Shown here: positions 18,964 to 26,768 of the stretch, in pieces
How positions within the stretch are numbered: the stretch's first letter is position 1
Layout of the letters: each line of letters opens with the position of its first letter
Assembly (NCBI GenBank): GCA_937951485.1
Contig: CALEDJ010000011.1
Span: forward strand, 1-64,000
Direction of reading: 5' to 3'
DNA from: an uncultured bacterium
GTDB lineage: Bacteria > Hydrogenedentota > Hydrogenedentia > Hydrogenedentales > CAILVY01
Length of the DNA: 64,000 nucleotides
The notes under the pieces: model-generated
Told to the model about the DNA's origin: nothing
Database searches by the model: none
What the model saw: only the letters and a program-made list of their open reading frames with translations
Made by a program: the position numbers and the translations under genes

Positions 18964-19854
18964 TCAATGCAGGTGCTTGTTGACTTCAGCGCGGATGGCG
19001 CAAATGTGCTCCGGGGTGGTGCCGCAGCATCCGCCGACGATGTTCGCGCCTGCCTCGATCAGCCTGGGAACAAACCCTGCCATGAATTCGGGGGTTTCCG
19101 GATAGACAATGCCGTTTTCGCTTTGCACGGGCTGACCCGCATTGGGATTGACGAGAATGGGAGCCTCTGGGGCTGCTTCGCGCAAGGCCCGCACGACGGC
19201 TACCATGTCCTCGGATCCGAAACTGCAGTTTGCACCCAGGCCGTCCGCGCCGGCTTCCAGACATGCCGCCGCCATCTCTGCCGGCGTCACCCCCATCATC
19301 GTCCGGGGCGTGCCGCCCGCCGTGGAGGCATAGGTGAAACTGCAGATGATCTCCAGCGCCGTATTCTCCTTCACGGCGCGGATGGCCGTGCACGCTTCGT
19401 CAATGGCGGAGAAGGTCTCCACGATGCAGGCGTCCGCGCCGCCGCGTTCCAGCGCCTGCGCCTGCTCTTTGAACGCCTCGTACAATGCGTCCTCCGAAAT
19501 TTCCCCCGTGATGAGGAATTTTCCCGACGGGCCGATGGACGCGAGGACATGCATGTCCGGCCCGGCAGCCTCGCGCGAGAGGCGCGCCGCCGCCTCGTTC
19601 AGTTCCGCCGCGCGGTCACCCAGGCCGAAGGCGTCCAGTTTGCAGCGCGTGCCGCCGAAACTGTTGGTGCTGATGATGTCGCTGCCCGCGTTGATGTAAT
19701 CCTCCGCGATGCGCCGCACCACGTCCGGATGATCCACGTTCCACAGTTCCGGGCATTCCCCCGCCTGCATGCCCGCCGCAATCAGCAGTGTGCCCCAGCC
19801 GCCATCCGCCACAAGGACCTTTTTCTCCCGAAGCGTTTCCGTGATTGAAACCAT
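18964..19854 (-). CDS. Homocysteine S-methyltransferase family protein
   Basis: The ATG at 19854 (MVSITETLREKKVLVADGGW) is preferred over 19905, whose extra 17 residues look non-coding. The 296-residue protein is a single Hcy-binding barrel with the zinc ligands Cys210 (GANCSFG), Cys276 and Cys277 (GGCCGTTPEH). These match the triad of betaine-homocysteine methyltransferase and of the MetH N-terminal module. It should accept a methyl group onto homocysteine to form methionine. The corrinoid protein and URO-D methyltransferase genes immediately upstream on the same strand suggest the methyl group arrives via methyl-cobalamin, not betaine or folate. Confidence 0.88.
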   Translation of the reverse strand: MVSITETLREKKVLVADGGWGTLLIAAGMQAGECPELWNVDHPDVVRRIAEDYINAGSDIISTNSFGGTRCKLDAFGLGDRAAELNEAAARLSREAAGPDMHVLASIGPSGKFLITGEISEDALYEAFKEQAQALERGGADACIVETFSAIDEACTAIRAVKENTALEIICSFTYASTAGGTPRTMMGVTPAEMAAACLEAGADGLGANCSFGSEDMVAVVRALREAAPEAPILVNPNAGQPVQSENGIVYPETPEFMAGFVPRLIEAGANIVGGCCGTTPEHICAIRAEVNKHLH

Positions 19855-19975
19855 GTCGTTGTTCCCACGTTCTGTTGGCGGACCCATTCCGCGCAGCAAT
19901 GACAACGCGCCTGGTCCGTTTCCGGAGCAGGCGCATACGATATACGGGCCAAGGCGCCGCGCAGGGGGCGCGGCG

Positions 19976-20656
19976 TCAATTGTTGCAGATTTTTTCGTCG
20001 AGGTACTCGATGATGCCCTGGGGATCGGGGGCGTATGCGTCCGCGCCGATCTTGTCGCAGAACTCCTGGGTCAGCGGGGCGCCGCCCACGCAGACAATCG
20101 TGGCCGGAACTTTTTCGCGGATCAACTTGACCGTCTTGTCCATGTTGACCATCGTTGTGGTCAGGAGGGCACTCAGACCGACGACGGCACCGGGGTTCTT
20201 TTCCAGTTCCGCGAGGAATTTCTCCGGCGGAGTATCCACGCCAAGATCAATCACCTTCCATCCCGCGCCTTCGAGCATCATCCGCACCAGATTCTTGCCG
20301 ATGTCGTGCAGATCGCCCTGAACCGTGCCGATGATGAAAGTGCCCTTGTGTTTGGCCGCGCCGGAGTCAAAGGCCGGTTTCAATTGTTCCATGCCCGCAT
20401 TCATGGCTTTCGCCGCCATCAGCAGGTCCGGCACGAAGACTTCATTCTTGCTGAACTTCTTGCCCACCACGCTCATGCCAGCCATCAGCCCGCATGTGAG
20501 CACGATATTCGGGTCCATGCCCCCCGCCAGCGCCTGGGCGGTCAGTTCCTTTACGCCATCCAGCCCTTTCATGTCCGGCGGATACGGTGCGTTCTTGTCC
20601 ACCTTGCCCCGTTCCACGCACATTGCGATGCGGTCCACGATTTCCATGTCTGACAT
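19976..20656 (-). CDS. Corrinoid protein (methyltransferase cobalamin-binding subunit)
   Basis: The 226-residue protein has the two-part build of MtmC/MtbC/MtaC-type corrinoid proteins. A helical cap contains VGKKFSKNEVFVPDLLMAAK. A Rossmann cobalamin domain follows, with the base-off ligand motif Asp115-x-His117-x-x-Gly120 (GDLHDIGKNLV). It shuttles a methyl group between a substrate methyltransferase and an acceptor enzyme. Here the partners are presumably the URO-D protein 33 nt upstream and the homocysteine methyltransferase downstream. The N-terminal 25 residues (KVDKNAPYPPDM) differ from common family members. Confidence 0.93.
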   Translation of the reverse strand: MSDMEIVDRIAMCVERGKVDKNAPYPPDMKGLDGVKELTAQALAGGMDPNIVLTCGLMAGMSVVGKKFSKNEVFVPDLLMAAKAMNAGMEQLKPAFDSGAAKHKGTFIIGTVQGDLHDIGKNLVRMMLEGAGWKVIDLGVDTPPEKFLAELEKNPGAVVGLSALLTTTMVNMDKTVKLIREKVPATIVCVGGAPLTQEFCDKIGADAYAPDPQGIIEYLDEKICNN

Positions 20657-20689
20657 AAGCGTTTCTCCTCTGAAAGTTCGTAGAATATA

Positions 20690-21766
20690 CTACGAATAGG
20701 TTCCCAATTCCAAACCCCGCTCCACAAAGTAGCGATAACTCTCGTAAGACACCTGATCCGGGATCGAGTGATCCGAATGCAGGGCGTAACCATAGTTCCC
20801 CTTCACGATCGGAATCTTCTCGGTCAATTCGCGGTCTATCGCGCTTTTGTCATTGTTATACAAGACACGCACATCCAGCCCGCCCATGAACGACAGCCGG
20901 TCGCCGAAATCGCGGTAGAGTTGCAGCAGGTCCATGCCGGCCTTTACTTCGATCACCTGGAGGCAGTCCATCCCAGCCTCAATCAAGCCCGGCACGAGTG
21001 GCGCCACATAACCGCAGGAATGCACGATCACCGGCAACCCCTTGCTTTTCGCGTAGCGCATGGTGGCGAAGTGACCGGGCTGTATCATCTCCCGGTACAT
21101 TGCGGGCGACATGAACGGCCGGTTCTTGAACCCCATGTCCTCGTAAAACCACAGGCCGTCCGGCAATCCTTCCTCGGAAAAGAGGATTTCCATCAGGTCA
21201 ATGGTCAGCCGGGCGTAGGTGTTCACCATATCTTTAACCCAGTCGGGGTCCGTGGCCATGCCCACGAGCATGTGCTCATGCCCGCACACCGGAGGCATCA
21301 ATTCAAAGACGCCGGAACCGGCCCATACGAAAAAGCGGTTTTTTTCCGCCGCTTCACGTCGCGCCGACCGGTATCCGTCGAAATTGATACGCGCCCGGTC
21401 CGCCGTCAAAAATGGCTTGATATGCTCCTCCCAGCCGGCGCGGTCCTTCACCAGAAAATCCACATGTTCCGGCGTCGTGTCGTGTTGCTTGTGACGTCGC
21501 AGCACCGCGCCGTTGCCGTCCCGCGTCAGAACCGTTTCCTCGGTCTCCTCGATGATCTCCGGCGCCATGTCGTGGCGCGCTGCGGTATTGAATGCCCACA
21601 TCATTTGCAGATCAAAGCCGAAGTGGTCTTCGAGGCTCATTCCAGGCGTGAGATGGCCTTCACGCGTCCAGCGGCTCAGCGTATCAGCCCAGAAGTGCTC
21701 GTAAAGACCGATCCGGTCCACCGGCTTGCGCGCCAGGATATTGCGCATCCGTTCCTGTCCGGTCAT
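20690..21766 (-). CDS. URO-D family corrinoid methyltransferase
   Basis: The ATG at 21766 (MTGQERMRNILARKPVDRIG) is the best family start; a TTG at 21775 with gggag upstream is an alternative. The 358-residue barrel belongs to the uroporphyrinogen decarboxylase superfamily but sits beside a corrinoid protein, so methyl transfer is more likely than haem synthesis. His249-x-Cys251 in VIVHSCG matches the zinc-binding H-x-C of MtaA/CmuA-type enzymes. The methyl donor is unknown. It is the first gene of a probable three-gene operon, and a candidate promoter lies at 21843-21872. Confidence 0.85.
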   Translation of the reverse strand: MTGQERMRNILARKPVDRIGLYEHFWADTLSRWTREGHLTPGMSLEDHFGFDLQMMWAFNTAARHDMAPEIIEETEETVLTRDGNGAVLRRHKQHDTTPEHVDFLVKDRAGWEEHIKPFLTADRARINFDGYRSARREAAEKNRFFVWAGSGVFELMPPVCGHEHMLVGMATDPDWVKDMVNTYARLTIDLMEILFSEEGLPDGLWFYEDMGFKNRPFMSPAMYREMIQPGHFATMRYAKSKGLPVIVHSCGYVAPLVPGLIEAGMDCLQVIEVKAGMDLLQLYRDFGDRLSFMGGLDVRVLYNNDKSAIDRELTEKIPIVKGNYGYALHSDHSIPDQVSYESYRYFVERGLELGTYS

Positions 21767-21842
21767 GGCCGTCAAAATACCATTCTCCCCATCGAGCCAC
21801 ACATTGCATATGCTTCGCTGTTTCACCGGCCCAACCGGGGCA

Positions 21843-21872
21843 ATCTTAGTAAACCCATTGAAAATGAGTCAA
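21843..21872 (-). promoter_or_regulatory. Candidate promoter of the methyltransferase operon
   Basis: On the minus strand, TTGACT (21867-21872) and TAAGAT (21843-21848) are 18 bp apart. Transcription would start about 70 nt before the URO-D ATG. The remaining intergenic sequence up to 22042 holds a ggatgc/gcatcc hairpin near 21921 and no gene. Confidence 0.45.
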
Positions 21873-22042
21873 ATAATGCATACATCAAGGCATTCTCGAT
21901 ATCTGTTTCCTGCCCTCTGCGCGGATGCTTCGCATCCGAAGTGTCAAAAAATTGCGATGGAACGACAGGCGGGAATATCCATGTCAGAACTGACACCGCA
22001 GAAGCCTGGACGCGACGGAGCAAAAAGACGGTCGAGCACCTT

Positions 22043-23302
22043 TCAAGGAGTTTCCGGGGAAGGCCGGGTGGGCGGCGCTATGGCAAGGGCGGCGCGGTGT
22101 TTTCCGTACTCAAGCAGTCCCCATTGCAGCATAAGACCGCCAATAATGAGCAGCGGCGTGTAATGAAACGGCATGGCGATGCCGTAGCGGCCGACGAGGT
22201 AGCCGAAAATGCTGCTGCCGACGAATCCGCCGACCCCGACCGCGCCTTCATTTATCGTCAACCGGCGATGTTTGTGCGCGGGATCCGCAAGGCTGTAATA
22301 GGCGCTGGAGAAGAAGGCGACCCCCAGATTGGCGCCCACGACGATGAAACATAATCCCATGACAGCCAGGCTGCGGGTGCTTCCGAGCACCCAGAACGCG
22401 CCCGCAGACAGCACTTGAGACCAGAACAGCACCTGAAAGCGATGTCGCCATGCGTGGGTTCTGCCGAGCACGACGAATGCCGCCCCCGTCGCGAAGGACA
22501 TCGCCCCGGCGATGAACGAGAACTTTGTCGCCGGGCCGTAGGCCAGAAACGGGATGGAATCCGTCTCGAAAAGAAGACGCAACATCCCCGTTGACACGAG
22601 TTCCTCCACACGTTTGGGATACACCGACCGCGTCACGGCGATAAGCATGTTCGCGATGAATGTGGCGCACCAACCGCAATAAAGATACGCCTCGCTGGCC
22701 CGGTCATGGTCTGCGCGCGCCGCGAGTTGCTCTGCCGATGCCGTCCCGAAATACGACTTCTCGTGCGGCAGGCTCTTGATGAGCGCCAGGCATACAAGAC
22801 ACAGCAGCACCAGGATCACGAAGGGCCATCGAAAGTCGGCGTCAAACAGCGGTCCCGCGAAGAACGGGCTTACCGCAAAACCGAAACTCCAGGAAAGATT
22901 GAACCAGGCCATGTGGCGCGTGCGTTGCACCGGGTCGGGATCGGACCCGACCCAGGAATGCAACGCAGGCCAGGCAAGCGCCAGACCCCCATGCGCCACG
23001 CTGCTCACGACCAGGCAGGGAATCGGGGTGTTGAAAAACGGCATCAGCCCGATGCCAATCGTGTACACGGCCACACCAAGAAACGCCCAATTCAACCCGT
23101 TCCTTGCGCGGGTTACCATGCCCGCCGACACAATGCAGCAGACGGCGTAGGCTGCGCTGTGCGCCGCGCCAAAGGCCCCCGACATCGCTGCGCCGCCCCC
23201 CAGCCGCTGATAGAGAAAAAAGGGAATGGCCGTGATGCCCACCATGACTGCGAAATCAAGCAGGAAACCCACGAAGCAGATTTTGTAATGCGGTTTGAAC
23301 AT
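22043..23302 (-). CDS. MFS transporter
   Basis: The ATG at 23302 (MFKPHYKICFVGFLLDFAVM) starts a 419-residue protein with about twelve membrane helices in two halves. The cytoplasmic loop between halves is charged (LIKSLPHEKSYFGTASAEQ). A frame extending to 23365 adds 21 residues that would overlap a candidate promoter. Motifs place it in the major facilitator superfamily, but the substrate is unknown. It lies just upstream of the methyltransferase operon on the same strand, 276 nt away, so a role in importing the methylated substrate is possible but unproven. Confidence 0.85.
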   Translation of the reverse strand: MFKPHYKICFVGFLLDFAVMVGITAIPFFLYQRLGGGAAMSGAFGAAHSAAYAVCCIVSAGMVTRARNGLNWAFLGVAVYTIGIGLMPFFNTPIPCLVVSSVAHGGLALAWPALHSWVGSDPDPVQRTRHMAWFNLSWSFGFAVSPFFAGPLFDADFRWPFVILVLLCLVCLALIKSLPHEKSYFGTASAEQLAARADHDRASEAYLYCGWCATFIANMLIAVTRSVYPKRVEELVSTGMLRLLFETDSIPFLAYGPATKFSFIAGAMSFATGAAFVVLGRTHAWRHRFQVLFWSQVLSAGAFWVLGSTRSLAVMGLCFIVVGANLGVAFFSSAYYSLADPAHKHRRLTINEGAVGVGGFVGSSIFGYLVGRYGIAMPFHYTPLLIIGGLMLQWGLLEYGKHRAALAIAPPTRPSPETP

Positions 23303-23311
23303 CGGCGCGAG

Positions 23312-23340
23312 AGTGTAGGCTTTTCCCCGTGTCAAGTCAA
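23312..23340 (-). promoter_or_regulatory. Candidate promoter giving a near-leaderless MFS mRNA
   Basis: TTGACT (23335-23340) and TACACT (23312-23317) are 17 bp apart on the minus strand. The -10 ends only 9 nt before the ATG at 23302, so the transcript would have almost no leader. No Shine-Dalgarno is seen, which agrees with this. Confidence 0.45.
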
Positions 23341-23409
23341 ATCCATTTTTCCAGAATTTGCCCAATAATTCGTATTCAAAGACGGGGAGCCGACAGGGGA
23401 ATTATTTTC

Positions 23410-23439
23410 TTGAATAAATGGAGAATTATGCGCTAAAAT
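23410..23439 (+). promoter_or_regulatory. Candidate promoter of the B-box/TPR gene
   Basis: TTGAAT (23410-23415) and TAAAAT (23434-23439) are 18 bp apart in an AT-rich patch. The start codon is 68 nt downstream, with gagaggagg before it. Confidence 0.45.
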
Positions 23440-23507
23440 GATGGTCAGGAGTTCATGCAGTATCTTGGGCGGCGTGGCGTGGGGGTGGATGAGAGGAGGC
23501 AATCATC

Positions 23508-24452
23508 ATGCGATGCCCCAAGCATCTTCGAAGCGAAGTGGTTGGATATTGCCACGTGTGCGGGGCCTTCGGTTGCGCCGCGTGCTTGAACGAGTATGAA
23601 GGCGCGTTCTATTGCCACCGACATTTCGAGCCGATCGAGGAAAAGATCAAAAGGGAGAAGCGGCGTGAGCAATCGCGGCTGCGCATGGAACGTCCGCTCC
23701 TGGTGGTGTGCCGCCGCGACGGGCACATGGCGCGCGGCACCTGCGTTACGCTGAATCCGCATGGCGAAGGATTTCATCTGGAGCAGGTGGACGCCAAGGG
23801 CGATCCATCGGGCAAGACGGTGTATATCCCCTTTGAAACCACCAAGGTCATCTTCTATGTGAAGAGTTTCGACGGGAACTTCGCTGAAATGTCCAACACG
23901 CTGGAGTGGCAAAGCAAGGGCGACCCGATGGTGGTTGTCTTTGAAGACGGTGAATTGCTCCGGGGCATCACCGCCCACGGGTATCGGCGCGATGATCCAC
24001 GCTTTTACCTGTTGCCCGAGGAAAAGGACACCAATTGTCTGCGCATGCTGATTGAACGCGCGGCCACGCATGCCATTTACAGTCAGGATGAATACCGTCA
24101 CCGATGCCACCGGGAATTGGAGCATTACCTGGAATTGCGGCAGAATCCCAATGTCGCGCGTGACGAGATCATCGGCGATTTCTATTTCGAACACCACGAC
24201 TACCAGCGCGCTCTCAAGTATTATCGCAGCGCCCGCGCAGAGCGCGGCGAGACCCCCGCGTTGAGCAAAAAACTCATTTCCACCAAGTACAATCTGGGCA
24301 TTCGCCATCTGAAAATCGCCGAATATGACCGCGCCCTGGAGTACATGGAACTGGTGCTCAAGGCCGACCCGGACAATGAGCGCGCCCGCAAAAAGGTGAG
24401 ACAGTTGCGCGATATCCTCGACCGCGTCCGTCCAAAAGCCGTAGCGCGGTGA
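23508..24452 (+). CDS. B-box-like zinc finger protein with C-terminal TPR
   Basis: The 314-residue protein opens with a compact Cys/His cluster: CPKH, then CHVCGAFGCAAC and FYCHRHF. This is the ligand pattern of B-box-type zinc fingers. A charged linker leads to a duplicated beta module (about 65-175) containing VVVFEDGELLRGITAHGY and YLLPEEKDTNCLRMLI. Similar modules accompany bacterial signalling proteins; the family name (DUF6982?) is from memory and uncertain. The C-terminal 100 residues form two or three TPR-like helical pairs (DYQRALKYYRSARAE, EYDRALEYMELVLKADP). It is probably a cytoplasmic adaptor. The start has a strong gaggagg site. Confidence 0.7.
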   Translation: MRCPKHLRSEVVGYCHVCGAFGCAACLNEYEGAFYCHRHFEPIEEKIKREKRREQSRLRMERPLLVVCRRDGHMARGTCVTLNPHGEGFHLEQVDAKGDPSGKTVYIPFETTKVIFYVKSFDGNFAEMSNTLEWQSKGDPMVVVFEDGELLRGITAHGYRRDDPRFYLLPEEKDTNCLRMLIERAATHAIYSQDEYRHRCHRELEHYLELRQNPNVARDEIIGDFYFEHHDYQRALKYYRSARAERGETPALSKKLISTKYNLGIRHLKIAEYDRALEYMELVLKADPDNERARKKVRQLRDILDRVRPKAVAR

Positions 24453-24552
24453 TGAGGTGGGTGGCGAGCAGCGAGTGGCGGCGTTGGCACGGATTCAGGG
24501 GGAAAGGCACTGTGTAAGCCGCTTTTCTCAGCAGGAGCGCGTCGCATCCCCG

Positions 24553-24590
24553 GAATTTCAGAAGGGACTGCGAATTTCAGAAAGGACTGC
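24553..24590. repeat. 19-bp tandem duplication carrying two Shine-Dalgarno-like sites
   Basis: Copies at 24553-24571 and 24572-24590 (gaatttcagaagggactgc and its one-mismatch twin) each contain an agaaggga/agaaagga site. The second lies 8 nt before the TTG start of the dGTPase gene. Confidence 0.8.
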
Positions 24591-24593
24591 GTA

Positions 24594-25625
24594 TTGGGAC
24601 CAAAGTGCATTCGGAAAATGCTTGAAGCGCGGGAGTGGGAGACACTCCGGCCCGAAGCCGCGCACGCCTCAGCCTCCAAGGGCCGGATCACTCACGAAGA
24701 CGAGGACCCCTATCGCACTGTTTTTCAGCGCGACCGCGACCGCATCCTGCACACCAAAGCATTCCGACGTCTCAAACGCAAAACGCAGGTCTTTCTCGCG
24801 CCGGTGGGCGACCACTACCGCACCCGGCTCACGCACACCCTCGAAGTGGCACAAATCGCGCGCAGCGTGGCCCGTGCGCTCTTTCTTAATGAGGACCTGA
24901 CGGAAGCCATCGCGCTCGGGCACGACCTCGGTCATACCCCCTTCGGGCACGCCGGGGAAACCGTCCTGAACGAGGTTTGCCCCGGCGGATTTCTCCATTC
25001 GGAACAGAGCCTGCGCGTGGTCGAAAAACTGGAGCGGCGCAGCGGCGGCCGGGGACTGAACCTCACCCACGAAGTGCGGGACGGCATCCGGCACCATTCC
25101 GCCGGCAAGGCCATCCTCCAGGGCAAGATGGTGGAGCAACCGGAAACCCTGGAAGGGCGCATCGTCAGCGTCTGTGACGCGATCGCCTATGTCAATCATG
25201 ACATCGAAGATGCCATCCGTGCGCAGATCATCACCCTGAACGACCTGCCGCAGGACGCCATCCGGGTCCTTGGCGAACGGGGTTCGGACCGCATAGACCG
25301 CATGGTGGTCGGTCTCATCGAGGGCAGCGCCGACAGCGAAATTCGTTTCCTTCCCAATATCCTGGAGGCGCTGAATACGCTGCGCGATTATCTGTACGCC
25401 CATCTATATCCATGCCCCGCCATCGAACGCGAGATCGCAAAAGCGCGCCGCATGCTGCGCACCCTCTTTGAGTATCTCCTTGAACATCCCACCGAGGAAA
25501 TCCTCGCGGGCGACCCCGAAGATTCCCTGGTTCAGCGCACGGTGGACTTCGTTGCCGGCATGACCGACGATTATGCCCTTCAACTCTACGAACGCCTGCT
25601 CCTTCCCGCCCCTTGGAAACGGTGA
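24594..25625 (+). CDS. dgt: Deoxyguanosinetriphosphate triphosphohydrolase-like protein
   Basis: The TTG at 24594 has agaaagga 8 nt upstream and yields CIRKMLEAREWETL, which fits the family N terminus; an ATG at 24618 is possible. The product is 343 residues. HD-domain ligands are intact: TRLTHTLEV, GHDLGHTPFGHAGE, and a later SVCDAIAYVNHDIEDA. The family hydrolyses dNTPs to deoxynucleosides and triphosphate. This is the shorter type, often called dGTPase-like. The gene stands alone between a B-box protein gene and a convergent glycosyltransferase pair. Confidence 0.92.
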   Translation: MGPKCIRKMLEAREWETLRPEAAHASASKGRITHEDEDPYRTVFQRDRDRILHTKAFRRLKRKTQVFLAPVGDHYRTRLTHTLEVAQIARSVARALFLNEDLTEAIALGHDLGHTPFGHAGETVLNEVCPGGFLHSEQSLRVVEKLERRSGGRGLNLTHEVRDGIRHHSAGKAILQGKMVEQPETLEGRIVSVCDAIAYVNHDIEDAIRAQIITLNDLPQDAIRVLGERGSDRIDRMVVGLIEGSADSEIRFLPNILEALNTLRDYLYAHLYPCPAIEREIAKARRMLRTLFEYLLEHPTEEILAGDPEDSLVQRTVDFVAGMTDDYALQLYERLLLPAPWKR

Positions 25626-25637
25626 CATACTATGGCG

Positions 25638-26768
25638 CTAAGCCGTATCAAAGTGCACCGGTTGCCCCTGTTCCGCCGCCCGGCGGTATGCGTCCAGCGT
25701 CAGGCGGGCGGTGCGCTCCCAAGTGAACAGCGCCGCGCGCGCCATGCCCTTGTCCCGCAGCGACTGGCGCAGCGCCGCATCCTCCATCAGGCGGCGCATT
25801 GCCGCCGCGATGTCTTCAATATGTTCCGGATGGACCAGGAGGGCCGCGTCGCCCGTCAATTCCGGCAGGCTTGACCTGTCGGATGTGATGACCGGCACGC
25901 CGCACGCCATCGCTTCCAGCACCGGCAGGCCGAAGCCCTCCAGCAGCGTCGGCCAGACAAACGCCACCGCGGCGCTTATCACGGCGGGCAAGTCCGTTTG
26001 TGGCAGAAATCCGACGAGATGGATGCAATCCCGCCGGGGACACTCCGCGATGGCGGCATCCAATGCCCCGGTTTTCCAGCCGCGCCGCCCGGCAATCACC
26101 AAATCGGGACCGCCGTGCGCCGTGGCCTGCGCCCACGCCGCGATGATGCGCGGGAGATTCTTGCGCGGCTCCAGGGTGCCGACATAGAGGAAATAAGCAC
26201 CTGGCAGACCATGCCTGCGGCGCGCGGCATCCTGCGCGGCGGCGTCCATGGGACGGAACATCGCTCCAACGCCCAGGGGAATCACGTCAATGCAGTCATG
26301 CGGCACATGCAGCCATTCCTCCACATCCGCCGCCGTGGCCTGCGAATCCACGATGACCCGCCGCGCCCCGCGCAGTCCGCGTGCCACGAAAAGGCGGTAA
26401 TACCAGGCGCGGTCCCGGCGGAACCACGCCGGCTCGCGGAAAAAACTGCAATCGTGCACCGTCACCACCAGGCCCTCCGGCGCGATGGCCGGCCCGATAT
26501 TCGCGGGATAATGCACCACCGACGCGCTGGTTTCCCGCGCAATGCGGCGAATTGCCGCGTGATCGGTCCACAAACGGCGCAACGCGCCCCCGGAAATGGG
26601 CAGCACGCGGACATGCGGTCCGGCGGGCGGATGCTCAACGCCCTCCGGCCACAGCACATCGAAATGAAAATCCGCTTCCGGGGCCGCCAGCGCGCGGGCG
26701 AGTTCGCCCGCATATCGGCCCGTGCCGCTGCGATTGCCCGCCTGCAATGCGTTCAGGAGCGCCCGCAT
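25638..26768 (-). CDS. GT4 glycosyltransferase (second of a coupled pair)
   Basis: The ATG at 26768 shares one base with the upstream gene's stop (TGATG), so the two are translationally coupled. The longer frame to 26996 lies inside that gene and is rejected. The product is 376 residues with a GT-B fold: MRALLNALQAGNRSGTGRYA at the N terminus, TLEPRKNLPRIIAAWAQA, and the E-x7-E motif in LLEGFGLPVLEAMACG. Similar enzymes transfer mannose or related sugars in polysaccharide synthesis. Acceptor unknown. Confidence 0.9.
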   Translation of the reverse strand: MRALLNALQAGNRSGTGRYAGELARALAAPEADFHFDVLWPEGVEHPPAGPHVRVLPISGGALRRLWTDHAAIRRIARETSASVVHYPANIGPAIAPEGLVVTVHDCSFFREPAWFRRDRAWYYRLFVARGLRGARRVIVDSQATAADVEEWLHVPHDCIDVIPLGVGAMFRPMDAAAQDAARRRHGLPGAYFLYVGTLEPRKNLPRIIAAWAQATAHGGPDLVIAGRRGWKTGALDAAIAECPRRDCIHLVGFLPQTDLPAVISAAVAFVWPTLLEGFGLPVLEAMACGVPVITSDRSSLPELTGDAALLVHPEHIEDIAAAMRRLMEDAALRQSLRDKGMARAALFTWERTARLTLDAYRRAAEQGQPVHFDTA

